In this document: positions 1-6,439 of the stretch, piece by piece
How positions within the stretch are numbered: the stretch's first letter is position 1
How the letters are laid out: the number at the start of each line of letters is the position of its first letter
Source of the DNA: Candidatus Cloacimonadota bacterium
GTDB lineage: Bacteria; Cloacimonadota; Cloacimonadia; Cloacimonadales; WRIO01
Assembly (NCBI GenBank): GCA_023230175.1
Contig: JALNXV010000122.1
Location: 1-9,100, forward strand
DNA length: 9,100 nucleotides
Reading direction: 5' to 3'
The notes under the pieces: model-generated
Database searches by the model: none
The model's input: only the letters and a program-made list of their open reading frames with translations
Told to the model about the DNA's origin: nothing
Translations under genes and position numbers: made by a program

Positions 1-17
1 GCCTAAACGCAATATTC

Positions 18-28
18 AGAACGGTTCT
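18..28. promoter_or_regulatory. Short palindrome AGAACGGTTCT upstream of the promoter
   Basis: AGAAC (18-22) and GTTCT (24-28) are perfect inverted arms around one central G. The site lies about 20 bases before the candidate -35 box, where an activator or repressor could bind. The one-base centre rules out an RNA hairpin, so if it is functional it would be a protein site. No regulator can be assigned from the sequence; the ROK protein in this window is one candidate. Confidence 0.25.
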
Positions 29-46
29 ATTTAATATCTTTTTTTG

Positions 47-75
47 TTGCTAAATCTAATTTGCTGTTGTACAAT
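47..75 (+). promoter_or_regulatory. Candidate sigma-70 promoter of the ABC importer operon
   Basis: A TTGCTA box (47-52, 4 of 6 matches to the -35 consensus) and a TACAAT box (70-75, 5 of 6 matches to the -10 consensus) are separated by exactly 17 bases. Transcription would start near 82, leaving a leader of about 47 bases before the first gene. The flanks are AT-rich. The call rests on motif and spacing only. Confidence 0.5.
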
Positions 76-95
76 TACAAACACAAAAGAAAAAC

Positions 96-114
96 ATGCA
101 GTAATTAGCTGCAT
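96..114 (+). promoter_or_regulatory. Inverted repeat in the leader, next to the ribosome binding site
   Basis: ATGCAG (96-101) and CTGCAT (109-114) are perfect 6-base arms around a 7-base AT-rich centre. The repeat ends one base before the AGGAGG ribosome binding site (116-121) and lies downstream of the predicted transcription start. It could be a repressor operator or a small 5' mRNA hairpin that leaves the ribosome binding site exposed. Both readings are inference. Confidence 0.3.
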
Positions 115-128
115 CAGGAGGGAAAACA

Positions 129-1130
129 ATGAAAAAACTTATGGCAATTCTGCTTGTAGCGATTCTATCGACATGCCTTTTTGCTCAGGGTGCTCCAGAA
201 GCTCAGGCCGCAGGTCCTGTAGCAACCAATGAAATCACAGTCTGGTCAGCTGCATCGGATGAAGAAACCGAAGCTCTTGTTACCAAGTTCAATGAGATTC
301 ATCCGGAGATCAAGACCACGATCATCACTGCAGGTTCCAACGAGCTCAAGACAAGGCTCATGGCCGAGCAGCCAAAGCCAAGCGGAGATATAATCATGGG
401 AATCGCAAAAGAAACTTATGATGAATTCTATGACTACTTCACCCCGTACAGATCAGTTAACCACGATTCTATTTCAGAGACTGTAAGAGACAAGGGCGAC
501 AATCCGCGGTACTATGGCTATTCAATGCCTCTGCAGTGCTTCATCATCAACACCAACATCTACCCGAACGGAACAGGACCGACCAAGTGGTCTGATCTTG
601 CGGATCCGAAGTTCAAGGGTGAGATCATCTTGGCGAACCCCGCTCTCAGCGGATCGGCATATGCCCAGCTTTTCATGATGTATACACTCTATGGTGAGGA
701 ATTCTGCAAGAAAGTTGCAAAGAACGCAGTGTTCGTAGCAAGCTCCAAGACAGTGCCTGAATCAGTAGCACGCGGAGAGTACGGAATCGGAGTTACAGGC
801 GAAGCTAACGTGGCTACATATATTGAAGCCGGCGATCCTGTCACCTACTGCTACCCAGAAGAAGGAACCGGAGCAAGATTTGATGCGTCCGGAATCATTG
901 CAAATTGCAAGAACCTCAAGTCTGCCCAGCTCTTCATGGATTTCCTGACATCATATGATGCATACAAGATCATCAACGAAGTCAAGAACCGCCGTGTTGT
1001 AATCAATGATCTTCCAGGACCGAAGCATCTCCCAGCACTCGGAGAGATCAAGCTGTTCGACTATGATGCAGTCAAGGCTGCAGAGCTTAGGAACGAGCTT
1101 TCCGACAAGTTCTCCAACTGGATTCTCTAG
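129..1130 (+). CDS. ABC importer substrate-binding protein, ferric/AfuA-like family
   Basis: A 333-residue extracytoplasmic solute-binding protein that captures a substrate and delivers it to the permease encoded downstream. The start is set by AGGAGG at 116-121, seven bases before ATG. Residues 1-20 form a signal peptide (K2-K3, then a hydrophobic core). Cleavage is plausible after F-A (18-19); Cys16 in L-S-T-C is a poor lipobox but could be lipidated. The mature part opens with a typical I-T-V-W-S strand (36-40) and shows the cluster-1 binding-protein pattern, including W-S-D-L-A-D-P-K-F-K-G near 154-164. Length fits the family (about 310-350). The adjacent tyrosine pair that binds iron in FbpA-type proteins is not seen in the C-terminal lobe; the only pair (Y128-Y129) lies too early. 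The ligand is therefore uncertain: AfuA-type sugar phosphates, phosphonates or other anions are all possible. Confidence 0.9.
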   Translation: MKKLMAILLVAILSTCLFAQGAPEAQAAGPVATNEITVWSAASDEETEALVTKFNEIHPEIKTTIITAGSNELKTRLMAEQPKPSGDIIMGIAKETYDEFYDYFTPYRSVNHDSISETVRDKGDNPRYYGYSMPLQCFIINTNIYPNGTGPTKWSDLADPKFKGEIILANPALSGSAYAQLFMMYTLYGEEFCKKVAKNAVFVASSKTVPESVARGEYGIGVTGEANVATYIEAGDPVTYCYPEEGTGARFDASGIIANCKNLKSAQLFMDFLTSYDAYKIINEVKNRRVVINDLPGPKHLPALGEIKLFDYDAVKAAELRNELSDKFSNWIL

Positions 1131-1156
1131 ATAATGCTTAAATGAACTGATTGTTT

Positions 1157-1180
1157 TCCGGCCTGCTGCGGCAGGCCGGA
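1157..1180 (+). promoter_or_regulatory. Strong intergenic hairpin between binding-protein and ATPase genes
   Basis: CCGGCCTGC (1158-1166) and GCAGGCCGG (1171-1179) pair perfectly around a TGCG loop, and T1157 with A1180 adds a tenth pair. No run of T follows, so it is not a standard terminator. GC-rich hairpins after binding-protein genes, as after malE, commonly protect the upstream mRNA from 3' exonucleases or cause partial read-through. Either would give more binding protein than membrane components. The structure is seen; the role is inferred. Confidence 0.65.
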
Positions 1181-1204
1181 TTAGTTAATGGAAAGAAAAA
1201 CAGC

Positions 1205-1210
1205 AAGGAG
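1205..1210 (+). promoter_or_regulatory. Ribosome binding site that fixes the ATPase start
   Basis: AAGGAG lies six bases before the ATG at 1217. An in-frame ATG at 1151 would add 22 residues translated from the hairpin region, with no ribosome binding site in front, so 1217 is the better start. Confidence 0.8.
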
Positions 1211-1216
1211 AGACCA

Positions 1217-2332
1217 ATGAGCTTGAACCTTTCATACCAGAAAGTAAACAAAGTATTCAACGAAAACACAAAAGCAGCAGTCCATGCATTGAAGGACGTT
1301 TCATTCACAGTGAACCCGGGAGAACTTTTCTGCCTTCTCGGTCCGTCAGGCTGCGGAAAGACGACACTGCTTCGAAGCACGGCAGGACTTGAAAGCATAA
1401 CAAGCGGCGAGATCATGTACGGTGACACAGACATCACCACCATCCCGCCTTTCAGAAGAAACATAGGAATGGTATTCCAGAGCTTTGCCCTGTATCCACA
1501 CATGAATATATTCGAGAACGTCGCCTATGGGCTCCGGGTCCGCAAGGTTCCTGAAGCAGAGGTGAAGAAGAAGGTCACCGAAGTAATGGAGCTTGTTGGA
1601 CTTCAGGAAGAACTGAAGCGCAACCCAAGCCCGATGGGACTTTCAGGCGGACAGCAGCAGCGAGTAGCCATTGCAAGGGCTCTTGTGTACAATCCTGACA
1701 TCCTGCTGCTCGATGAGCCTCTTGCAAACCTCGATGCAAAGCTCAGACGCTACATGCGCGGCGAAATAAGGCGCATTCAGAAACAGACCAACATCACTAC
1801 CCTGTTCGTAACACACGACCAGGAAGAAGCAATGGCAATCGGAGACAGGCTGGCAGTCCTGCGCCTTGGCGTTGTAGAGCAGATAGGAACATCAGATGAG
1901 CTTTACAACCATCCTCAGAACGCCTTCGTCTCCAACTTCATCGGGAAGATGAACCTCTTCCAGGGAACAATTGAGAAATCCGCAGATTCGGCAAGAATCA
2001 AGGATCTTCCGATAACAGTTTCCATAGATCACAGCAGAAACTCAAGCGACGGCAAGCCTGGCTCACCTGTCCTTATCGGTGCAAGGCCTGAGCAGATGTC
2101 TGTTTCGCCAACCAAAACAGATGATTCAGTTCCCGGCAAAGTCGGAATCATCCAGCACCTTGGACAGTTCATCCGCTATGAGGTCAATGCAGCACCAGAG
2201 ATTTCAGAACGCACGCTTGAAATAGACATGCCACATATGGTTCAGGGCGTGAAGGAGGGAGACACTGTTTTCGTCTCGATAAAGCCTGGAATGGGATACT
2301 TCTTCCCGAAGGAGAACACCAGCAATGAGTAA
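1217..2332 (+). CDS. ABC importer ATP-binding protein, MalK/PotA/FbpC-like
   Basis: A 371-residue cytoplasmic ATPase that powers the importer. All nucleotide-binding motifs are intact: Walker A G-P-S-G-C-G-K-T-T (42-50), Q-loop Q88 in V-F-Q-S-F, signature L-S-G-G-Q (142-146), Walker B I-L-L-L-D-E (162-167), D-loop L-A-N-L-D (169-173) and switch His200 in V-T-H-D. After about residue 235 comes a C-terminal regulatory TOBE-like region, including G-A-R-P-E near 288-292, as in MalK, PotA and FbpC. The length matches that group. The gene starts 86 bases after the binding-protein gene, beyond a hairpin, and its last eight bases overlap the permease start, which implies translational coupling. The motifs give the ATPase class but not the substrate. 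Confidence 0.95.
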   Translation: MSLNLSYQKVNKVFNENTKAAVHALKDVSFTVNPGELFCLLGPSGCGKTTLLRSTAGLESITSGEIMYGDTDITTIPPFRRNIGMVFQSFALYPHMNIFENVAYGLRVRKVPEAEVKKKVTEVMELVGLQEELKRNPSPMGLSGGQQQRVAIARALVYNPDILLLDEPLANLDAKLRRYMRGEIRRIQKQTNITTLFVTHDQEEAMAIGDRLAVLRLGVVEQIGTSDELYNHPQNAFVSNFIGKMNLFQGTIEKSADSARIKDLPITVSIDHSRNSSDGKPGSPVLIGARPEQMSVSPTKTDDSVPGKVGIIQHLGQFIRYEVNAAPEISERTLEIDMPHMVQGVKEGDTVFVSIKPGMGYFFPKENTSNE

Positions 2333-4022
2333 GAAACCTAGAATGAAGGGCAAGGACATAACTCCGTTTCTGGTATTCTTCATCCCGATGCTTTTTCTAT
2401 GCATCTTCCTGTTCTGGCCGCTTCTGAACACATTTCTCAGAGCATTCATGAAGATGGGAAGCAAGTTCTCGCTGGACAATCTAAGCCTCGAAGGATTCAA
2501 GAGGATCTTCACGATGCCGATCTACCTCAGCAGTCTGAAGAACTCATTCATAGTAGGCATCTCCGTGACGCTTCTTTCCCTCCTCATAGGAGTGCCGATG
2601 GGATACTGCGTTGCAAGAGTGAAGATCCCTGGCAAGAAGCTGATCCTTTCGCTTGGAATACTGCCCGTGATCATGCCATCATTCATCGGAGCATTCAGCT
2701 GGATCATCCTGCTCGGACGTCAGGGAACGCTGAGAATAGCGCTCAACTGGCTTCTTGGACCGCTTGGCATCCAGATACCTACAATCTATGGACTGGGCGG
2801 TATCATTTTCTGCATGACCATGACGTACTATCCTTTCGTTTTCCTTCTTGCAGAAGGAGCTTTCAGCTCTGCCAATGCGCTTTTGGAGGATTCTGCAATG
2901 CTGATGGGCGCCACACGGCCTCATATAATGCGCACAATCACACTTCCGCTTATCATACCATCGCTTGGCGCAGCTGCGCTTCTTGTGTTCATAAGGGCAA
3001 TCGGAAACTTCGGCATCCCTGCGATTCTAGGAGGAGACACCTATGTCCTTCCGACGTTGATTTATTTCAGAATAAACGGCTTCTGGGATCTAAACGGGGC
3101 AGCCTCTATTGCCGTAGTCAATGTAATCATTACAGGAACTGTGCTCTACCTGCAAAAGCGGCTCGTTGCAAAGCGACAGTACGATGTAGTTTCATCTGCA
3201 AGATCGGAAATCAAGCAGCATGAAGGCACCGGAGCAAAAGTATTCGCAACTATCTTCTGCCTGGTCATTCTGATCACATCTCTGCTGCCTCAGATCACAA
3301 TCATCATAATGAGCTTCTTCACGAAATGGACAGGTGTATTCCCTGAAGGATTCACATTCAACAACTATATCAGGATTCCAAAATACTCAGGACATGAAAT
3401 CTTCAATTCGATGTTCCTGTCGCTTGTTGCAACCCTTCTGACGGCGGTGCTCGGAAGCCTCATGGCCTACATAACCGAACGACGAAAGCCCAAGGGAGCG
3501 GCAGTGCTGGATATGGCGATCATGGCTCCGTTCATTCTTCCTGGGACAGTTGTTGCCGTCGCTCTGATCTCGGCATTCCATAACAATGGAATCATAGCCC
3601 TCGGCGGCACTTACACGATCATAATCATAAGCTACATGATCAGAAGAACTCCGTATGTCTACCGAAGCGTCGCGGCCAGCCTGACCCAGCTCAATCCATC
3701 GCTTGAGGAAGCCTCGACAATTGCAGGTGCGCATTGGATCTACACATTCCGTAGGGTCAGCATTCCGCTGATTCTTCCTGGCATAATCAGCGGCTCGATC
3801 CTGACGTTCTCCACCCTATTGCAAGAGCTGTCAACGACGATTCTGCTCTACGGCGCAAAGACGCGCACGGTCCCGATTCAGATCTACAGCGCAGTCAACG
3901 AAGGCGCACTGGGCGAAGCAAGCGCACTAAGCGTCCTGCTGCTAGTTATCGTATTCATCATCACCTATATTTCCAACCGAAGCGGAAAAGCGAGCCTTTC
4001 TTCCGGGCTCAAGATGGGCTGA
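2325..4022 (+). CDS. ABC importer permease with two fused transmembrane domains, AfuB/FbpB-like
   Basis: A 565-residue inner-membrane permease forming the channel of the importer. It contains two homologous halves of about six helices each, roughly 13-280 and 303-550, joined by a charged linker near 282-303. Each half carries an EAA coupling loop that docks on the ATPase: E-D-S-A-M-L-M-G-A near 188-196 and E-E-A-S-T-I-A-G-A near 461-469, each followed by a conserved P-L-I-x-P or P-L-I-L-P. One such protein replaces the usual permease pair, as in FbpB, ThiP and AfuB. AAGGAG (2309-2314) inside the end of the ATPase gene lies ten bases before the ATG, and the two frames overlap by eight bases. 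A terminator follows immediately. The reading frame is intact throughout. Confidence 0.94.
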   Translation: MSKKPRMKGKDITPFLVFFIPMLFLCIFLFWPLLNTFLRAFMKMGSKFSLDNLSLEGFKRIFTMPIYLSSLKNSFIVGISVTLLSLLIGVPMGYCVARVKIPGKKLILSLGILPVIMPSFIGAFSWIILLGRQGTLRIALNWLLGPLGIQIPTIYGLGGIIFCMTMTYYPFVFLLAEGAFSSANALLEDSAMLMGATRPHIMRTITLPLIIPSLGAAALLVFIRAIGNFGIPAILGGDTYVLPTLIYFRINGFWDLNGAASIAVVNVIITGTVLYLQKRLVAKRQYDVVSSARSEIKQHEGTGAKVFATIFCLVILITSLLPQITIIIMSFFTKWTGVFPEGFTFNNYIRIPKYSGHEIFNSMFLSLVATLLTAVLGSLMAYITERRKPKGAAVLDMAIMAPFILPGTVVAVALISAFHNNGIIALGGTYTIIIISYMIRRTPYVYRSVAASLTQLNPSLEEASTIAGAHWIYTFRRVSIPLILPGIISGSILTFSTLLQELSTTILLYGAKTRTVPIQIYSAVNEGALGEASALSVLLLVIVFIITYISNRSGKASLSSGLKMG

Positions 4023-4029
4023 TGAACCT

Positions 4030-4064
4030 AAGGCCGGGTCTGACAAGGATCCGGCCTTTTTCTA
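4030..4064 (+). terminator. Rho-independent terminator of the ABC importer operon
   Basis: AAGGCCGG (4030-4037) pairs with CCGGCCTT (4051-4058), and further wobble and Watson-Crick pairs extend the stem inward to a small loop near 4042-4046. The stem runs into TTTTT at 4057-4061. It begins eight bases after the permease stop codon. On the opposite strand the sequence beyond the stem lacks a T-run, so it probably works only rightward. Confidence 0.9.
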
Positions 4065-4087
4065 TTCTGGCCAAACCTGGAAACTTC

Positions 4088-4107
4088 GCCGTCTTCAGAT
4101 AGACGGC
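4088..4107 (-). terminator. Possible weak terminator or 3' hairpin of the leftward operon
   Basis: On the minus strand GCCGTCT (4107-4101) pairs with AGACGGC (4094-4088) around a six-base loop that contains part of the ROK stop codon. Only GAAGTTTCC follows, so the T-tract is weak. It may terminate inefficiently or mark the 3' end of the message. No better terminator for the leftward operon is seen in the 4023-4094 gap. Confidence 0.4.
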
Positions 4108-5258
4108 TTCACCCGAAGCAGTTCGAATTTATGCTCAAGAGGAATCAAGGCAGCTCCAATTGCACTTGAAAACTTCCCGCTGTCACCTTTGACTATCTTC
4201 AGGTTCTGAAGCTGGAAACCCAGAATGCGGCTTCTCATCTGCTCTTTCACAAGCTCAAGGAGTTTGCTGCTTGAAGAGCCCAGAGGGCCGCCGAGAATGA
4301 TCAGATCCGGATTAAGAACATTGACGATTATAGCAAGTCCCATCGAAAGAGGAACTGATATTGCAGAAAGGCACTCAATTGCAGCTGGATTCCCTTCTTC
4401 AGCAAGAGCAGAGATATCTTCGCCGCTGCTCACCGTTTTCAATCCAAGTTCAGCAGCCTTGCCAAGCCATGCCTCCTCGCCGATCATTGCCTGCAGGCAT
4501 CCATTCTGACCGCAATGGCACCTAGGACCTTTGGGGTCGATGACGATGTGACCCAGCCTAAGCTTCGAATTGGTGACAAGCTTTCCATCAAGGTACACAG
4601 CTCCAGCCATTCCTGTACCGATTCCGAGATAGACAATGTTCTTGAACTTTTTCACATACTGCCGCTTCTGGATCTCTTCAATTCCATTGGAGCAGTATCT
4701 GTTGATGATGTATGAATAAGTCGAAGTTCGGTCCCAGATGAGTCTTCGAAGATCAATCCTGTTCTTCCAGTTCAGGTCATCGGCCCGTTCAATGTATCCA
4801 TTCACTGAATCAACCAGCCCTGGAGCTCCGATCCCGAAAGCAGGGAGAATCCTTAATTCCGTACTTTTCATCATATAAAGAAGACCATCAAAAAGCGAAT
4901 TGAGAATTGCTTCCTGACTGTCGCCGGAAACAGGCAGCACATGAGTCTCCACAACCTCTGCATTGAGATTGACAAGGACGAAACGCCACTCGTGAGAATA
5001 GAACGAAGCACCGATCGAGTGCCAGACTCTAGGATTCAGAACAAGAGGGGTTCCAGGTCGGCCTCGCTTGTCGCCGCTTTCCTTATCGATCTCTTCGACG
5101 AGATCAAGGGCAATCATCTTCTGGACAATATACGAGACAGCTGTTCTGGATAGCCCAACTTTCTTGGCTATGAATGCTCTGGAAGGAGGAACATCATTGG
5201 TCTCAATGCAATCGAGGACACTCTGGAAATTCACCGTTTCAAGTTCATCATACTGCAT
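4095..5258 (-). CDS. ROK-family transcriptional regulator with an altered sugar site
   Basis: A 387-residue cytoplasmic regulator of the NagC/Mlc/XylR type. An N-terminal winged helix-turn-helix covers about 10-70, with the recognition helix near L36-S-R-T-A-V-S and the wing K-R-G-R-P-G-T-P near 64-71. The ROK sugar-kinase-like domain follows, with G-I-G-A-P-G-L-V-D (142-150) and the phosphate-loop-like G-I-G-T-G-M-A-G-A (212-220). The structural zinc site is complete: H237, C247, C249 and C254, spaced as in E. coli Mlc. Kinase activity is not expected: the usual N-D-A-N becomes N186-R-Y-C, so the catalytic Asp is Arg187. The Glu of G-E-x-G-H is Arg234, and the Glu of G-C-x-E is Gln256. It is the last gene of the leftward operon and probably regulates it, and perhaps the facing ABC operon. 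The ligand is likely not a simple sugar (inference). Confidence 0.9.
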   Translation of the reverse strand: MQYDELETVNFQSVLDCIETNDVPPSRAFIAKKVGLSRTAVSYIVQKMIALDLVEEIDKESGDKRGRPGTPLVLNPRVWHSIGASFYSHEWRFVLVNLNAEVVETHVLPVSGDSQEAILNSLFDGLLYMMKSTELRILPAFGIGAPGLVDSVNGYIERADDLNWKNRIDLRRLIWDRTSTYSYIINRYCSNGIEEIQKRQYVKKFKNIVYLGIGTGMAGAVYLDGKLVTNSKLRLGHIVIDPKGPRCHCGQNGCLQAMIGEEAWLGKAAELGLKTVSSGEDISALAEEGNPAAIECLSAISVPLSMGLAIIVNVLNPDLIILGGPLGSSSSKLLELVKEQMRSRILGFQLQNLKIVKGDSGKFSSAIGAALIPLEHKFELLRVKPSI

Positions 5259-5263
5259 CAAGA

Positions 5264-5269
5264 CCCTCC
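5264..5269 (-). promoter_or_regulatory. Ribosome binding site that fixes the ROK start
   Basis: GGAGGG on the minus strand lies six bases before the ATG at 5258. A TTG directly upstream at 5261 is in frame but would leave only about three bases of spacing, so the ATG is preferred. Confidence 0.7.
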
Positions 5270-5276
5270 ATCCAGA

Positions 5277-5305
5277 ATTCTGCTTGCTAATAGAAGCATT
5301 GTCAA
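5277..5305 (-). promoter_or_regulatory. Candidate internal promoter for the ROK regulator gene
   Basis: On the minus strand a perfect TTGACA (5305-5300) is followed after 17 bases by CAGAAT (5282-5277, 4 of 6 matches to the -10 consensus). It lies in the gap of about 50 bases after the M24 gene, the widest in this operon. Transcription would start at about 5270, right at the ribosome binding site, giving a very short leader. It could allow separate expression of the regulator. Confidence 0.35.
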
Positions 5306-5309
5306 GCCA

Positions 5310-6419
5310 TCAGCATTTTTCCAATATGTCGGCTCTGGTGTACTTCCTGCCTTCGAATTCTATATCAACCTTCGGAAAGACATACGGCCTTGTGATGAAT
5401 TCAAATCCTTCCTTATGAACCAGTATCGTATCTTCGCTCTTCGTCCCTGTGATAGAAGGGTTCCAGCAGAATGCCTGATCATCATGAATCAGGTCATTCA
5501 GATTGAAATCAACCCTGTAATCACGGTTTGCATACCCGATGGGCCCGCCTTGGTGGTGTTTCTCGAATTCATTCTCAAGCCCGTTCTCATCATATATCTT
5601 ACGAGCCGCAAGAAGCGGAACCTGATAGCTGCACCCCGGATGGGTATTGGTCATCAAGGCAAGATCAATTCTCTGATTCAAGCGATACTGAGATCTGAGT
5701 TCTTCTGTTACAGGAACGAAGTTGACATACCTTGTCATGCAGACGGTAAGACCCCACTTGCGCATATTGCCGCCGACCTGAACGCGTCTGAGCATTCTGT
5801 TTTCTGTCGGAATCGCATGACGGTACTTTAGCAATCTGTCATCGGCAGCACACATCAGCGAAGTGAATTCCATCCCGCAGTCAAACAGATGATCTGCAAT
5901 CCTCTTTACTGCATCAAGCTCCCTGTCTCCTGGCCTGAGCGTCGCACATGCTTCTTCCATTGCAAGAGAAGCAAGCTCTCCTACTTTCCTTAGACGATCC
6001 TGTTCGCTTTCGGTAAGTGAAAGACGCAGCTTCTTGATTTCCCCTGCAATGTTCTTTCCGCCGAAAGGTGCATTGTAATCCGTTCCGATGTTCAACGAAG
6101 GAACCAGCCTGCGAACGGTCTCTGATTCAAAATCATTTTCAAACCAGACTGCTGCCAGAATCTTGAAGCCCATGTCCTCAAGATGCTCTTCTTCTATCAT
6201 CCGCGGATATTCAATCAGGTTGGTGACAGCATACTGACCTTCGTCTGTGACAAGCAGGCCGCAGTTGCCCATCTCGCCCCAGCCAAGGTAGCTCTGTCCG
6301 CCGCATGTAAGCCAGGCAAAATCATCCTGCCTTTTCAGATAAACTGCATCAAGCTTCATGCTGCTCATGAGGCTTCTTGTTCTTGCCAGTTTGATTTCCA
6401 GTTCTTCAGTTCTTGTCAT
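5310..6419 (-). CDS. M24-family (creatinase/prolidase-like) protein with a degraded metal site
   Basis: A 369-residue cytoplasmic protein with the two-part layout of creatinases and X-Pro peptidases: an N-terminal creatinase-like domain (about 1-130) and a C-terminal pita-bread domain (about 135-350). The start follows AGGAG by seven bases. The His of R-H-A-I-P-T (H201) fits the conserved substrate His (creatinase H232), and H288-H289 in H-H-Q-G-G-P fit the metal/substrate His. Metallopeptidases bind two metals with Asp, Asp, His, Glu, Glu. Here the first Asp region reads V-Q-V-G-G (213-217), the second Asp is Cys227 in C-M-T-R, the first Glu is Asn320 in W-N-P, and only E329 in S-E-D-T remains. 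It is therefore probably not a two-metal aminopeptidase. A metal-free C-N hydrolase like creatinase, another M24-derived lyase or hydrolase, or a non-catalytic role are possible. It lies 20 bases after the LarA-like gene. Confidence 0.82.
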   Translation of the reverse strand: MTRTEELEIKLARTRSLMSSMKLDAVYLKRQDDFAWLTCGGQSYLGWGEMGNCGLLVTDEGQYAVTNLIEYPRMIEEEHLEDMGFKILAAVWFENDFESETVRRLVPSLNIGTDYNAPFGGKNIAGEIKKLRLSLTESEQDRLRKVGELASLAMEEACATLRPGDRELDAVKRIADHLFDCGMEFTSLMCAADDRLLKYRHAIPTENRMLRRVQVGGNMRKWGLTVCMTRYVNFVPVTEELRSQYRLNQRIDLALMTNTHPGCSYQVPLLAARKIYDENGLENEFEKHHQGGPIGYANRDYRVDFNLNDLIHDDQAFCWNPSITGTKSEDTILVHKEGFEFITRPYVFPKVDIEFEGRKYTRADILEKC

Positions 6420-6439
6420 TTTCTCACTCCTAAGGCATT

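Noticed and set aside
18..45. Terminator of an upstream gene formed by the AGAACGGTTCT palindrome and the following T-run
   Set aside because: The palindrome has a one-base centre and cannot form a stable RNA hairpin, and the T-run is separated from it by about ten bases.
1151..1216. Upstream ATG extending the ATPase by 22 residues
   Set aside because: The added codons run through the intergenic hairpin, there is no ribosome binding site before 1151, and AAGGAG is correctly placed for 1217.
2399..3223. A 274-codon open frame inside the permease gene, same strand, different frame
   Set aside because: It lies wholly within a well-supported permease, has no ribosome binding site, and its product is rich in His, Arg, Ser and Cys as expected from an out-of-frame reading.
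4030..4058. The ABC operon terminator acting in both directions
   Set aside because: On the minus strand the stem is preceded by A-residues but followed by AGGTTC, with no T-run.
1158..4058. Shared CCGGCCT / AGGCCGG segments in the intergenic hairpin and the terminator, suggesting long-range pairing
   Set aside because: Seven-base GC-rich complementarity between two stems about 2.9 kb apart is easily coincidental, and each arm has a much better local partner.
5259..5261. TTG start for the ROK regulator one codon before the ATG
   Set aside because: It would sit only about three bases from GGAGGG, whereas the ATG at 5258 has a normal six-base spacing.
5415..5831. A 138-codon open frame opposite the M24 gene
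   Set aside because: Fully antisense to a gene with clear family motifs; no ribosome binding site and no recognisable domain.
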